NCBI RefSeq assembly: GCF_018413465.1
Contig: NZ_JAHCDK010000001.1
Location: forward strand, 434,001-498,000
Length of the DNA stretch: 64,000 bases
From: Flavobacterium sp. CYK-55
GTDB taxonomy: Bacteria > Bacteroidota > Bacteroidia > Flavobacteriales > Flavobacteriaceae
Direction of reading: 5' to 3'
In this document: piece after piece, positions 9,147-18,888 of the stretch
Layout: each line of letters begins with the position of its first letter
Numbering within the stretch: the first letter of the stretch is position 1
Made by a program: the position numbers and the translations under genes
The notes under the pieces: model-generated
What the model was told of the DNA's origin: nothing
Database searches by the model: none
What the model saw: the letters and a program-made list of their open reading frames with translations, nothing else

Positions 9147-10400
9147 ATGGCATTAAAGCGAGTCGTAGTAACAGGTTTAGGCGCATTAACCCCAATCGGA
9201 AACAACATTCAGGAGTACTGGAACGGATTGGTCAATGGTAAAAGCGGAGCAGCCCCTATTACCTATTATGATACCGAAAAGCACAAAACCAAATTTGCGT
9301 GTGAGGTTAAAAACTTCAATATTGAAGATTTTATCGATCGAAAAGAAGCCCGTAGAATGGACAAGTTTGCTCAGTATGCCATTGCTGCTAGTGAAGAAGC
9401 CATTAAAGATGCTGGGATTACTGACGAAAATGTAAATAAAAATCGAGTTGGTGTTATTTGGGGCGCTGGAATTGGTGGTCTTGAAACTTTTCAAGAAGAG
9501 GTAATCACATACGCTAAAGGAGATGGAACCCCAAGATTTAACCCGTTTTTTATCCCAAAAATGATTGCCGATATTGCTCCTGCTCACATTTCTATGCGCA
9601 ATGGCTTTATGGGCCCAAATTATACTACTGTTTCTGCTTGTGCCTCATCAGCCAACGCTCTTATCGATGCCTTTAACTATCTGCGTTTAGGCATGTGCGA
9701 TGTTATCATATCCGGAGGTTCAGAAGCCGCAGTAACCATTGCGGGTATGGGCGGATTTAACTCTATGCAGGCTCTGTCTACCAGAAACGAAAGTCCAGAA
9801 ACGGCTTCAAGACCATTTGATGCTACACGAGACGGATTCGTTTTAGGTGAAGGTGCCGGTGCTTTGGTTCTTGAAGAATATGAGCATGCTAAAGCCCGAG
9901 GTGCAAAAATATATTGTGAAGTAGGGGGTGGCGGAATGTCATCAGACGCATACCACTTAACCGCTCCTCATCCGGAAGGCATCGGAGTAATTGCTGTAAT
10001 GCAAAATTGTTTAAAAGATGCCGGAATGACTCCAGACCAAGTAGACCACATCAACACACATGGAACATCAACCCCGCTGGGAGATGTTGCTGAGCTAAAA
10101 GCCATTAGTGCCGTTTTTGGTTCGCATGCAAAAACCATGAATATTAATTCAACCAAATCCATGACTGGCCACCTATTGGGTGCTGCCGGTGCCATTGAGG
10201 CAATTGCTTCAATTTTAGCTATGCAAAATGGAATCGTGCCACCAACCATCAATCATAGTGTTGTTGATGAAAATATTGATCCTGAGTTGAATTTAACATT
10301 AAACATTGCTCAAAAACGCGAAGTGAATGTTGCTATGAGTAATACTTTCGGATTTGGAGGGCATAATGCCTGTCTATTATTCAAAAAATTGAAAGACTAA
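9147..10400 (+). CDS. fabF: 3-oxoacyl-[ACP] synthase II
   Basis: Elongating condensing enzyme of type II fatty acid synthesis: malonyl-ACP plus acyl-ACP to 3-oxoacyl-ACP. The Cys-His-His triad is C165 (VSACASSAN), H305 (INTHGTSTP) and H342 (MTGHLLGAAG), which is the KAS I/II arrangement. Length of 417 is normal. About 140 bases separate the upstream terminator from the ATG, enough for a separate promoter, although I could not find a clean TAnnTTTG there. rnc begins 2 bases after its stop. Confidence 0.96.
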   Translation: MALKRVVVTGLGALTPIGNNIQEYWNGLVNGKSGAAPITYYDTEKHKTKFACEVKNFNIEDFIDRKEARRMDKFAQYAIAASEEAIKDAGITDENVNKNRVGVIWGAGIGGLETFQEEVITYAKGDGTPRFNPFFIPKMIADIAPAHISMRNGFMGPNYTTVSACASSANALIDAFNYLRLGMCDVIISGGSEAAVTIAGMGGFNSMQALSTRNESPETASRPFDATRDGFVLGEGAGALVLEEYEHAKARGAKIYCEVGGGGMSSDAYHLTAPHPEGIGVIAVMQNCLKDAGMTPDQVDHINTHGTSTPLGDVAELKAISAVFGSHAKTMNINSTKSMTGHLLGAAGAIEAIASILAMQNGIVPPTINHSVVDENIDPELNLTLNIAQKREVNVAMSNTFGFGGHNACLLFKKLKD

Positions 10401-10402
10401 CT

Positions 10403-11146
10403 TTGAAAAAGATTTTTCAAAAAATATTCAAAAACTCCCGTTCCCATCAAGACGGGAGTTTTTTTAATGAGCTTGAAAAAATGCTTGGTTTTAAACCGAA
10501 TGATTTAAGCATTTATCAACGTGCTTTTACCCATAGATCGGCCAGCAAAATAGATGAGAAAGGCAATCCTATCAATTATGAGCGACTTGAATTTTTAGGT
10601 GACGCTATGCTAAGTTCGGTAATTGCAGCTCATTTGTTCAACCAAGTTCCGCATGGTGATGAAGGTTATTTAACCAAAATGCGTTCAAAAATTGTAAGCC
10701 GAGACCATTTAAACGAACTTGGCCGAGACTTAAATCTGATTGGTTTTATTGACAGCAAAGTTCCAACTTCCCACTTTGGTGAAAACATCCACGGAAATAT
10801 ATTTGAAGCACTTATTGGAGCCATTTATCTCGATTTAGGATATGGCTTTTGTGAAAAGTTCATTAACCATCGTGTGATTATACCTTATGTAGATATCCCA
10901 AAACTTGAGGGTAAAGTCATCAGCTATAAAAGTCTGCTTATAGAATGGTGTCAAAAAGAAAAAAAATCTTTTCATTACGATGTTTTTGACGATAATGCCA
11001 TCACAGGAGAAAGGCTTTTTGGTGTAAAATTAAGTATTGACCATAAAATTGTCGCCAAAGCACGCGCAACATCTAAAAAGAAAGCCGAAGAAAAGGCTTC
11101 ACAACGCGCTTATTTTGCTTTTCAAAACAAGATTGATGCTAAATAA
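10403..11146 (+). CDS. rnc: Ribonuclease III
   Basis: A 247-residue double-strand-specific RNase for rRNA and mRNA processing. The catalytic signature ERLEFLGDA is at 60-68, and a C-terminal double-stranded RNA-binding domain occupies roughly 175-245 (ISYKSLLIEW start, KKKAEEKASQ end). The start codon is TTG, 2 bases after the fabF stop; the next in-frame Met is residue 27, inside the conserved region, so TTG is preferred. Tight spacing suggests coupling to fabF. The fabF-rnc pairing is common in flavobacteria. Confidence 0.94.
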   Translation: MKKIFQKIFKNSRSHQDGSFFNELEKMLGFKPNDLSIYQRAFTHRSASKIDEKGNPINYERLEFLGDAMLSSVIAAHLFNQVPHGDEGYLTKMRSKIVSRDHLNELGRDLNLIGFIDSKVPTSHFGENIHGNIFEALIGAIYLDLGYGFCEKFINHRVIIPYVDIPKLEGKVISYKSLLIEWCQKEKKSFHYDVFDDNAITGERLFGVKLSIDHKIVAKARATSKKKAEEKASQRAYFAFQNKIDAK

Positions 11147-11259
11147 TTGAAACTTCTTAAAACTATAACGTTTTCGTTATCAAATTCTAGTTAAACCCTG
11201 ATTTTTTTAGCTTTTTTGTAATAGAGATGTTTTATATTTACAGCTGATTTTTGTTGCAT

Positions 11260-11748
11260 ATGGCCGTTTTAAAGCTGCATTTAGATGAATTTGATCAGGT
11301 TGATTATGACCTAATCGCTATCCATTCGTCACTTGAAGATTATAGACTAGCCTATTTCATCAATCAAACATTACCCGTAAACTTAAGCAAGTCAACCGAT
11401 GAGGTGGGCATTTTAGTTAAAGAAGGTGAAGCTTTCTTTTCAAAGTTTATTTACGACGATCAAACACACGATATTCAATGGTGTTTGATTCCAAACCAAA
11501 CTGACATTAGTACCGCAGCACAGGATCGCAAAAACGGACTTTTTGGAACTGCCGAATGGGAAGTTTTCAGAAAAGTACATTTAATTTCTGAACTTAAACG
11601 TGTAGATTATTTCTTAAAAATAGAAAACAATCACGGTTATTTTTCGATACCTAAAATGGTCACAGGCCTAAAATCAATAGACAGAATATCAACAGTTTAT
11701 GCTGTTGATCCTGAAAATATTAAATCTAAAAACAATTTAATTTTTTAA
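11260..11748 (+). CDS. IPExxxVDY family protein of unknown function
   Basis: A 162-residue protein with no signal peptide or membrane segment. The segment ISELKRVDYFLKI fits the IPExxxVDY signature, with Ser instead of Pro. Members are short proteins restricted to Bacteroidota that usually sit between rnc and pyk, exactly as here. No activity is known to me. The ATG at 11260 is preferred over an in-frame TTG three codons upstream. pyk starts 5 bases after the stop, so the two are probably co-transcribed. Confidence 0.8.
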   Translation: MAVLKLHLDEFDQVDYDLIAIHSSLEDYRLAYFINQTLPVNLSKSTDEVGILVKEGEAFFSKFIYDDQTHDIQWCLIPNQTDISTAAQDRKNGLFGTAEWEVFRKVHLISELKRVDYFLKIENNHGYFSIPKMVTGLKSIDRISTVYAVDPENIKSKNNLIF

Positions 11749-11753
11749 TAAAA

Positions 11754-13187
11754 ATGCCAACCAATAAAAAAACCAAAATTGTAGCCACCCTTGGCCCGGC
11801 TTGTAGTGAGCGCGAAGTGCTCAAAAAAATGATTGACGCTGGGGTGAACGTATTTAGAATCAACTTTTCACATGCAGACTATACCGATGTAAAACAAAAA
11901 ATTGATTTGATTAAAGGGCTCAATGAAGAATTTGGCTACACTACCGGAATCTTGGCTGATCTACAAGGGCCAAAGTTGCGTGTAGGTGTCATGAAAGAAG
12001 ATGTGGTGGTACACGATGGCGATTTAATCACATTTCAAACCGCTGAAGACGTTCCGGGAACTGCTCAGCGCGTGTACATGAATTACAAAGAATTTCCAAA
12101 AGATGTCAAGCCTGGTGAACGCATCTTGCTTGATGACGGAAAACTAATATTTGAAGCAGTTTCAACCGACAAAAAAACCGAAGTGGTTTGTAAGGTAATT
12201 CAAGGCGGGCCACTTAAATCTAAAAAAGGAGTAAACCTGCCCAACACCAAAGTTTCATTGCCTGCTTTGACCAAAAAAGATATCAAAGACGCTGAATTTG
12301 CCATTAGTGAACAAGTCGATTGGATTGCGCTTTCATTTGTGCGTACGCCTGAAGATTTAATGGAATTACAAGAGCTTATTTCAAAGCATTCAAAGCATAA
12401 AATTCCGATTATCGCCAAAATTGAAAAGCCAGAAGGTGTTGCCAATATTGACAAAATTGTAGCCTATTGCGATGGTCTTATGGTTGCACGTGGCGATTTG
12501 GGTGTTGAAGTTCCGGCGCATGAAGTTCCGCTGATTCAGAAAAAATTGGTTAACAGAGCCAAAACAGCACGTATTCCGGTGATTATTGCCACACAAATGA
12601 TGGAAACCATGATTACAAGCCTCACACCAACTCGTGCTGAAGTAAATGATGTAGCCAACTCTGTGATGGATGGTGCCGATGCGGTCATGCTTTCAGGCGA
12701 AACATCAGTGGGTAATTATCCGGTTCAGGTTATTGAAAAAATGACCCAGATTATTGAATCAGTTGAAGACTCACCCCTGATTCAGGTGCCACAAAATACA
12801 CCGCAAATCAAAACCAAACGTTTTATTACCAAAACTATTTGTCATCATGCTGCTACCATGGCTAATGTTATTAAAGCCAAAGCTATTTGCACCTTGACCA
12901 ATAGTGGATACACCGCATTTCAGATTTCAGCTTGGAGACCATCAGCACATATTTTAGTTTTTACTTCAAACAAAAACATTCTCACACAGCTCAATTTGCT
13001 TTGGGGCGTGAAATCGTTCTATTACGATAAGTTTGTTAGTACTGATGATACCGTTACAGATATCAACGAAATAGCCAGAGAAAAAGGCTTTGTTGAAAAA
13101 GGAGATTTTCTCATCAACCTAGCCGCAATGCCGGTTTCTGACAAAGGAATGGTCAACACTCTGAGAGTTTCTGAAATAGAAAAATAA
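11754..13187 (+). CDS. pyk: Pyruvate kinase
   Basis: Last step of glycolysis, phosphoenolpyruvate plus ADP to pyruvate plus ATP. A 477-residue protein with KIVATLGPAC at the N-terminus, the active-site segment AKIEKPEGV (catalytic K222, metal ligand E224), metal ligand D248 in ARGDLGVE, and the ATQMMETM segment. The C-terminal domain (from about 350) has the usual fold length without an extra PEP-utilising domain. Ends the IPExxxVDY-pyk unit; a strong terminator follows. Confidence 0.97.
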   Translation: MPTNKKTKIVATLGPACSEREVLKKMIDAGVNVFRINFSHADYTDVKQKIDLIKGLNEEFGYTTGILADLQGPKLRVGVMKEDVVVHDGDLITFQTAEDVPGTAQRVYMNYKEFPKDVKPGERILLDDGKLIFEAVSTDKKTEVVCKVIQGGPLKSKKGVNLPNTKVSLPALTKKDIKDAEFAISEQVDWIALSFVRTPEDLMELQELISKHSKHKIPIIAKIEKPEGVANIDKIVAYCDGLMVARGDLGVEVPAHEVPLIQKKLVNRAKTARIPVIIATQMMETMITSLTPTRAEVNDVANSVMDGADAVMLSGETSVGNYPVQVIEKMTQIIESVEDSPLIQVPQNTPQIKTKRFITKTICHHAATMANVIKAKAICTLTNSGYTAFQISAWRPSAHILVFTSNKNILTQLNLLWGVKSFYYDKFVSTDDTVTDINEIAREKGFVEKGDFLINLAAMPVSDKGMVNTLRVSEIEK

Positions 13188-13192
13188 ACTAC

Positions 13193-13222
13193 AACCTCCG
13201 CTTTTAAACGGAGGTTTTTTTA
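13193..13222. terminator. Terminator shared by pyk and dinB
   Basis: AACCTCCG (13193-13200) pairs with CGGAGGTT (13209-13216), followed by T on the plus strand. It lies between two convergent genes and overlaps the dinB stop region. Confidence 0.85.
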
Positions 13223-14302
13223 AAACTCAAATTTGAGTTGTACCACGACCGTCTTTTTGACTTCGGTGTTGAGATTACTCAGCGAAATTCCCAAAAGCCG
13301 GACAGAGTTTTTCATGCGTTCTTGTAAGAGCAATTCTTTGCTGGTCTCAAAAAGCAGTGCTTTATCAGAAATAAAATAAGGCAACGTTTTACTGCGCGTT
13401 TGGAGCGTAAAATCGCTGTATTTAATTTTGAGCGTCACTGTTTTGCCCGCTATCTGATATTTTTTCAATCTGCGTTCAAGCTCAGCGGCTGTTTTTTCAA
13501 GCTTCTCAAGCATAAAAATCTCTGAAGTCAGATTCTCTGAAAAGGTATGTTCTGCGGCCACTGATTTAGCTAAACGTTCAGGTTTTACTTCACTTAAATG
13601 AATTCCGCGCACCACATTGTAGTAGAATTTACCAGACTTCCCAAAGTTGTTCTCAAGAAAGTCTAACGGTTTGTTTTTGAGATCTAAACCTGTAAAAATG
13701 CCTAAACTATACATACGCTCGGCAGTAACTTTGCCAACACCGTAAAATCTTTTAATCGGTAGTTGTTCTAAAAAAGAAATAACCTCTTCAGGACCTACCG
13801 TTTTTTGTCCGTTGGGTTTGTTGTAATCTGAAGCTACTTTGGCCACAAATTTATTAATGGATATTCCTGCTGATGCGGTAAGCCCGGTTTCATCAAAAAT
13901 GCGCTGTCTGATTTCTGAGGCAATTAATGTAGCGCTTGGATTTCCTTTTTTATTATTCGTTACATCGAGGTAGGCTTCATCAAGCGATAGTGGTTCGACC
14001 AAATCAGTAAACTCAAAAAATATCTTTCTGATTTTAAGTGAAATTTCTCGGTATCTTTCAAATCGTGGACGGACAAAAACTAAATTGGGGCAATTTTTTT
14101 TGGCCAAATACCCGCTCATCGCACTTCGGACGCCAAATTTACGTGCTTCATAACTCGCCGCTGAAACTACACCTCGGGCCTCCCCACCGCCCACTGCTAT
14201 AGGCTTTCCACGTAACAAAGGATTGTCCATTTGCTCAACAGATGCATAAAACGCATCCATATCTACATGAATGATTTTACGATTACTAAGCAGATTTTCC
14301 AT
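13220..14302 (-). CDS. dinB: DNA polymerase IV (Y family)
   Basis: Error-prone translesion polymerase, 360 residues from the chosen start. Catalytic carboxylates are D14 in HVDMDAFYAS and D108/E109 in SLDEAYLD; Y19 is at the steric-gate position. The extreme C-terminus, QLKFEF, fits a beta-clamp-binding motif. An in-frame ATG 7 codons upstream (14323) is also possible; the shorter start gives the usual spacing to the HVDMD motif. Transcribed alone, convergent with pyk and divergent from the CYTH gene. Confidence 0.93.
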   Translation of the reverse strand: MENLLSNRKIIHVDMDAFYASVEQMDNPLLRGKPIAVGGGEARGVVSAASYEARKFGVRSAMSGYLAKKNCPNLVFVRPRFERYREISLKIRKIFFEFTDLVEPLSLDEAYLDVTNNKKGNPSATLIASEIRQRIFDETGLTASAGISINKFVAKVASDYNKPNGQKTVGPEEVISFLEQLPIKRFYGVGKVTAERMYSLGIFTGLDLKNKPLDFLENNFGKSGKFYYNVVRGIHLSEVKPERLAKSVAAEHTFSENLTSEIFMLEKLEKTAAELERRLKKYQIAGKTVTLKIKYSDFTLQTRSKTLPYFISDKALLFETSKELLLQERMKNSVRLLGISLSNLNTEVKKTVVVQLKFEF

Positions 14303-14378
14303 TTCAGAGAAGTAATGAATCAAGCAACTAAAGATAATTGTAATATCTTTGAAAATAAAGTACTTTATCTGTTAAATC

Positions 14379-14849
14379 ATGTTTGAAATAGAAAGAAAAT
14401 TCTTGGTTAAATCTGAAGCTTTTTTACAACAGGCAACTTCACATCAACTCATCGCACAAGGATACTTGAATTCAAATCCAGACAGAACCGTTCGCATCAG
14501 AATTGCCTCAGAACGAGGAATTATTACGATTAAAGGAAAAAGCAATAGCTCTGGAACCACACGTTTCGAGTGGGAAACAGAAATTTCCCTAATCGATGCA
14601 ATACCACTGTTAGCTTTGTGTGAAAGTGGTGTCATTCACAAAAAAAGATATACAATTCCAGTTGGGAAACACACCTATGAAGTAGATGTTTTTGAAGGAG
14701 AAAATGAAGGCCTCATCTTAGCTGAAATAGAACTCAAAACTGAAAATGAATCTTACGAAAAACCTGATTGGTTGGATAAAGAAGTTACTGGTGACGATAG
14801 ATACTATAATTCATATTTAAGCCACCATCCTTATAAAAATTGGGACTAG
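14379..14849 (+). CDS. CYTH domain protein (triphosphate tunnel fold)
   Basis: A 156-residue single-domain protein. The N-terminus MFEIERKFLV carries the ExExK motif (E3, E5, K7) that binds metal-triphosphate in the CYTH superfamily. Known bacterial members hydrolyse inorganic triphosphate or related compounds; some are adenylate cyclases. Size and lack of a CHAD domain favour a small triphosphatase, but the substrate is not shown by sequence. Its TAG stop overlaps that of the convergent rlpA-like gene in the palindrome CTAG. Confidence 0.88.
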   Translation: MFEIERKFLVKSEAFLQQATSHQLIAQGYLNSNPDRTVRIRIASERGIITIKGKSNSSGTTRFEWETEISLIDAIPLLALCESGVIHKKRYTIPVGKHTYEVDVFEGENEGLILAEIELKTENESYEKPDWLDKEVTGDDRYYNSYLSHHPYKNWD

Positions 14850-15346
14850 TAAACTTCTTCTATTTTAACGCGCATACTACCACTGTTCTTATTGGGAGCG
14901 ATCTCCATAAAGGCTTTTCTAGACAGGTCTATTTCACGACCTCGTGAAAAAGGACCGCGATCGGTTACTTCAACAAATACTGACTTTCCAGTTTCTTCGT
15001 TGGTAACTCGCAAAATAGTTCCGAAGGCAAATTTGCGGTGAGCCGCACTGTATTTGTTATTGTCAAAACGCTTTCCGCTAGCAGTACGCCTACCGTTAAA
15101 CTTATTAGCATAATATGAAGCGTGTACATCTTTTTTGTACAATTTGTATTTACCCTTTACAGCGATAACAGTATCATTAAAGACAATTTCCGGTTGAACT
15201 AGCGGAATTTTGTCTTTACTGACCGTATCTTTGACCGCAGCTGTGGTTGAAACTGTATTTTTGGCTTTATCTTTTGAATTTACCGCTTGAGCAAACCCAG
15301 TATAAAAACCACTTAACAGCAAAACTATGACTAGCGTATGTTTCAT
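14846..15346 (-). CDS. RlpA-like double-psi beta-barrel protein, secreted
   Basis: 166 residues with an N-terminal signal peptide (about 1-20, ending FAQA), a low-complexity K/T/V-rich stretch, then a double-psi beta-barrel domain from about residue 75. The domain shows SYYANKFNGRRTASG, AHRKFAFGT and VEVTDRGPF, the RlpA/septal lytic transglycosylase signature including the conserved Asp. There is no SPOR domain, unlike E. coli RlpA, so binding to denuded glycan is not expected from this chain. Likely acts in the periplasm on peptidoglycan. Confidence 0.88.
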   Translation of the reverse strand: MKHTLVIVLLLSGFYTGFAQAVNSKDKAKNTVSTTAAVKDTVSKDKIPLVQPEIVFNDTVIAVKGKYKLYKKDVHASYYANKFNGRRTASGKRFDNNKYSAAHRKFAFGTILRVTNEETGKSVFVEVTDRGPFSRGREIDLSRKAFMEIAPNKNSGSMRVKIEEVY

Positions 15347-15397
15347 TTTATCGTTTTTGGGTGGAATCTCAGGTTTAAAAACCTAAACAGACCAATA

Positions 15398-15820
15398 TTA
15401 AAACCAAAGCGACCAAGGAATTCTGCTTAAAATGAGTAAAAAACCTATTCCATAACCCAACATGATGGATTTGAATTTCGCTTGTGAATCTTCTGTTTTT
15501 TTATGTTTTGACCAACCAATTGTAATCAAAACAATGGCAATAATGTTAATTAAAGGATGTTCAAGCGAAGTCAATCTTAATGAAGCATCACTCATTTGAC
15601 CCATTGAGGCCATTCCTAAAGGAGAAACAAAATACAATATCAATCCAAAAACCAATTGCAGATGCGTTGCGATTAGAGCAAATAAAGAAATTTTTCTGTC
15701 TTTTGCTTCAAAGTTTCGCTGTGCGTTTTTTCCCATCATGGCATTAAAAACAGCAATTAACAATAAAATCAGGACTAAATAGGCCCAGCCTGAATGAGCT
15801 TTTTGAAGGATGTGATACAT
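15398..15820 (-). CDS. Small four-helix membrane protein, cytochrome b-like
   Basis: 140 residues with four predicted membrane segments (about 13-30, 46-65, 90-105 and 118-137). Histidines near membrane edges (H9 in QKAHSGW, H53 in IATHLQL, H87 in LEHPL) could be haem ligands, as in small cytochrome b-type proteins often annotated under that name in flavobacteria. Redox function is inference only. The gene stands between rlpA-like and pgi, with no partner that clarifies its role. Confidence 0.6.
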   Translation of the reverse strand: MYHILQKAHSGWAYLVLILLLIAVFNAMMGKNAQRNFEAKDRKISLFALIATHLQLVFGLILYFVSPLGMASMGQMSDASLRLTSLEHPLINIIAIVLITIGWSKHKKTEDSQAKFKSIMLGYGIGFLLILSRIPWSLWF

Positions 15821-15861
15821 GTTTTTGTTTTTTTAGGATTTCAAATATAAGTAAAAAGCAT

Positions 15862-15886
15862 AAAAAAACCTCACCGAAGTAAGGTT
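15862..15886 (-). terminator. Terminator after pgi
   Basis: On the minus strand AACCTTAC-TTCG-GTGAGGTT forms a stem with a UUCG tetraloop followed by seven T, 20 bases after the pgi stop. Confidence 0.85.
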
Positions 15887-15906
15887 CTTTATCTGTTGTT
15901 ATTTTG

Positions 15907-17550
15907 CTATCGATGTTTTAAAAAATATTTAAGCAAAAATTCGGTTGAACAATCATGTTTTTGAATTTGTCCGGTGTGAATTTCATCTAAAATAGAATTG
16001 GCCAACTGTTTTCCAAGCTCAACACCCCATTGATCATAACTGTAAATGTTCCAAATTACACCTTGAACAAAAATCTTGTGCTCATACAAAGCAATCAAAG
16101 AGCCTAGAGTTTGCGGCGTTAATTTTTGAATCAGAAGCGTATTGGTAGGTTTGTTACCGGTAAAAACTTTAAACGGTTTTAAGAATTCAGCAGTCTGAGG
16201 GTTGATATTTTGTTTTTCGAACTCGAATTGAACTTGTGTTTCCGATTTGCCGTTGAGTAAAGCTTCGGTTTGTGCCAAAAAGTTCGACATCAATTTGTCA
16301 TGGTGATTTTGGTCTCCATATAAAGGTTTTACAAACCCTATAAAATCAGTTGGGATGAGTTTTGTTCCTTGGTGAATCAACTGAAAAAAAGCATGTTGCG
16401 AATTGGTTCCAGGTTCGCCCCAAATAATGGTTCCGGTTTGATAAGTTACCGGATTTCCGTTGCGATCAATGCTTTTTCCGTTGCTTTCCATAATGCCTTG
16501 TTGTAAATACGGCGCGAGCTTCTGTAAATATTGTGTATACGGAATTAATGCTTCACTTTCGGCACCAAAAAAGTTGTTGTACCAAACACTCAGAAGCGCT
16601 AAAATCACAGGAATATTTTTGTCAAACGACTCTTTTTTAAAATGTTCATCCATTTGATGGGCGCCTTTTAAAAGCGACTCAAAATGACTATATCCTACAG
16701 ATAAACTAATAGACAAACCTACGGCACTCCAGAGCGAAAATCTTCCACCAACCCAATCCCACATGGGGAAGATGTTTTCTGCATCAATACCAAACTCTGT
16801 TACTTTATTCAAATTGGTAGAAACCGCCACAAAATGTTTGGCTACATCTTCTTGGTTTGCGGATTTCAAAAACCAACTGCGAATGGTTTCAGAATTAGTA
16901 AGAGTTTCCTGTGTAGTAAATGTTTTAGAAACAATGACAAAAAGGGTTGTTTCTGGGTTGATTTTCTTCAAAACTTCTTGCACATGGTCACCGTCAACAT
17001 TCGAGACAAAATGAGTGCGCAAATGATTTTTGTAGTACTGAAGTGCCTCAACTACCATAGCCGGACCCAAATCTGAGCCGCCAATTCCGATGTTGACAAT
17101 ATCAGTAAAAGGTTTACCGGTATATCCGGTGTGTGTTCCGCTGATGATTTGCTCAGAAAAGGTTTTGATTTTCTGTTTTACCGCTTTAATTTCGGGCATT
17201 ACATCAATGTCATCAACCTGAACAAAAGAATCTTCAGAAGCTCTTAATGCCGTGTGCAATACAGCTCTTTTTTCTGTTTGATTGATGATGTCGCCTGTAA
17301 AATATTTATCAATAGCGTCTTTTAATTGGGCTTCATGCGCAAGCTCGATCAGCAAATCAATAGTTTCCGAGGTAATATTATTTTTGGAATAATCGACTAA
17401 AAAATCGTTCCATTGGATGTGAAATTTTTCTGCACGAAATGTATCAGAAGCAAACAAAGCTTTGATCTCTTGCTTGCTCATGAGCTCAAAATGGGCAGCT
17501 AATTTTTGCCAAGCTGCTGTCTGAGTGGGATTAATATTCTCTAAAGCCAT
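15907..17550 (-). CDS. pgi: Glucose-6-phosphate isomerase
   Basis: Interconverts glucose 6-phosphate and fructose 6-phosphate. The 547-residue length is that of the long bacterial/eukaryotic-type enzyme. Signature segments are present in order: [21 protein letters not shown], the [11 protein letters not shown] signature, MESNGKSID and [11 protein letters not shown], which includes the catalytic histidine. It has its own promoter and terminator, so it looks monocistronic. Confidence 0.97.
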   Translation of the reverse strand: MALENINPTQTAAWQKLAAHFELMSKQEIKALFASDTFRAEKFHIQWNDFLVDYSKNNITSETIDLLIELAHEAQLKDAIDKYFTGDIINQTEKRAVLHTALRASEDSFVQVDDIDVMPEIKAVKQKIKTFSEQIISGTHTGYTGKPFTDIVNIGIGGSDLGPAMVVEALQYYKNHLRTHFVSNVDGDHVQEVLKKINPETTLFVIVSKTFTTQETLTNSETIRSWFLKSANQEDVAKHFVAVSTNLNKVTEFGIDAENIFPMWDWVGGRFSLWSAVGLSISLSVGYSHFESLLKGAHQMDEHFKKESFDKNIPVILALLSVWYNNFFGAESEALIPYTQYLQKLAPYLQQGIMESNGKSIDRNGNPVTYQTGTIIWGEPGTNSQHAFFQLIHQGTKLIPTDFIGFVKPLYGDQNHHDKLMSNFLAQTEALLNGKSETQVQFEFEKQNINPQTAEFLKPFKVFTGNKPTNTLLIQKLTPQTLGSLIALYEHKIFVQGVIWNIYSYDQWGVELGKQLANSILDEIHTGQIQKHDCSTEFLLKYFLKHR

Positions 17551-17576
17551 AAAAATCTTTGTTGGTTTTAAGCCGA

Positions 17577-17584
17577 CAAATGTA
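17577..17584 (-). promoter_or_regulatory. -7 promoter element for pgi
   Basis: Minus strand TACATTTG fits TAnnTTTG and lies 26 bases before the pgi ATG. No clear -33 TTTG was identified. Confidence 0.45.
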
Positions 17585-17635
17585 CAATTTATGCTGTTAA
17601 CTCAGGGTTAAGTTTGAATATTCCTGTAAATGAGT

Positions 17636-18865
17636 TTATTTTTTATTCCGAACCTCAGCTACACTGTCTAAAGTCTTTTTAAGTGGTTGTATATACTGCA
17701 TATATCGAGGTAAATTTCGCTTTTCCATAGATTCAGAACTTGGCAAATTCAGCCGGAGCGGATCTACTTGTACGCCGTTTTTCCAAAAGCGATAACACAC
17801 ATGTGGGCCAGTTGCCAAACCAGTGCTTCCAACGCGTCCAATCACATCGCCTTGATTGACTCTTTGTCCTCTGCGAGCAATAATCTTAGACATGTGTAGA
17901 TATTGCGTAGAATAAGTTCTGTCGTGTTTGACTTTAACAAAATTTCCGTTTCCGGCAGTATATCCGGTTTGTTCTACCACACCCGAAGCTGTTGTCATGA
18001 TTGGTGTTCCGGTCGGAGCTGCGTAATCAGTTCCTTTGTGGGCTTTCCAGATGAGCTGTACCGGATGAAATCGGTTTTTGGCAAATCTTGAAGTTATGTT
18101 GACAAATTTAAGCGGTGCTTTTAAAAAGAAGTTCTTAAGTGTTTTTCCGTTTTCGTCAAAATATTCTTGCTTGCCTGAACCTTGCTTTTGTTCAAAAGGA
18201 AAAGCGTATATTTTTTTGCCTTTATATTCAAAAAAAGCAGCCTTTAAGCTATCAACTCCGTCGTAAATCGTATCATCAATATACCTTTCGGTAAAAGTAA
18301 CTCCAAATTGATCACCCTTTTTTAATTTGAAAAAGTCAATGGACCAAGCGTATATTTTGGTGATTTTGCCCGCCAATGAAACATCTACTTTTTGTTTTTG
18401 CAAGGCTTCAGAGAATGATCCGTCAAGCGCGCCCGCAATGGTTCGGGTTTTGATGGTAATCGGTCGGGTTTTCTTGGACACGTGAATAGAATCTCTCAAA
18501 TCAATCACATAATAAGTTCCGCGATCAGGCTGATAAACAAACGCTTGTATTTTCTGAAAACGATCTTTGGTTCTGAAAATCGTGAACGGCTTCCCGATGC
18601 GCATAATCCGAACATCAAAACTGTCTTTTACTTTCTCAGTAATATCATACACCCGCTTGCCATCAAGGTTTTGATTGCCTAAAATACTCCCGAATGTATC
18701 GCCAGATCTAACAGTATCATTACTGACGGTAAAATCGTTGTATTTAAACCCGAATTGCTCGACTACCGGAATGGGTTTACTCATAGATTCGGGCACGAGT
18801 TCTTCTTCTTGTTTACAAGAAACTAAATGTATAAGTACAAAAAAGCTAAGGATGATTTTCTTCAA
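17636..18865 (-). CDS. M23 family peptidase lipoprotein with altered zinc site
   Basis: A 409-residue predicted lipoprotein: a signal peptide ends in the lipobox LVSC (Cys 17), then comes a long N-terminal region, and the C-terminal LytM/M23 domain spans about 265-385. The first zinc motif HKGTD gives H276 and D280. The second motif, normally HxH, reads GPHVCYRF, so H355 is kept but the last ligand position is C357. I recall the same HVC variant in other Bacteroidota M23 proteins, which suggests a lineage form and not damage; whether it still cuts peptidoglycan is unclear. It follows the tryptophan dioxygenase gene on the same strand after 23 bases. Confidence 0.88.
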   Translation of the reverse strand: MKKIILSFFVLIHLVSCKQEEELVPESMSKPIPVVEQFGFKYNDFTVSNDTVRSGDTFGSILGNQNLDGKRVYDITEKVKDSFDVRIMRIGKPFTIFRTKDRFQKIQAFVYQPDRGTYYVIDLRDSIHVSKKTRPITIKTRTIAGALDGSFSEALQKQKVDVSLAGKITKIYAWSIDFFKLKKGDQFGVTFTERYIDDTIYDGVDSLKAAFFEYKGKKIYAFPFEQKQGSGKQEYFDENGKTLKNFFLKAPLKFVNITSRFAKNRFHPVQLIWKAHKGTDYAAPTGTPIMTTASGVVEQTGYTAGNGNFVKVKHDRTYSTQYLHMSKIIARRGQRVNQGDVIGRVGSTGLATGPHVCYRFWKNGVQVDPLRLNLPSSESMEKRNLPRYMQYIQPLKKTLDSVAEVRNKK

Positions 18866-18888
18866 AACTGATTGTTTTCAGGTATATG

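Noticed and set aside
9186..9587. 133-codon minus-strand frame inside fabF
   Set aside because: Shadow of the conserved fabF coding sequence with no homologous motif.
14846..14849. Overlapping stops of two convergent genes in CTAG
   Set aside because: Convergent stop overlaps in short palindromes (also at 30967 and 52404) are common and need no special explanation.
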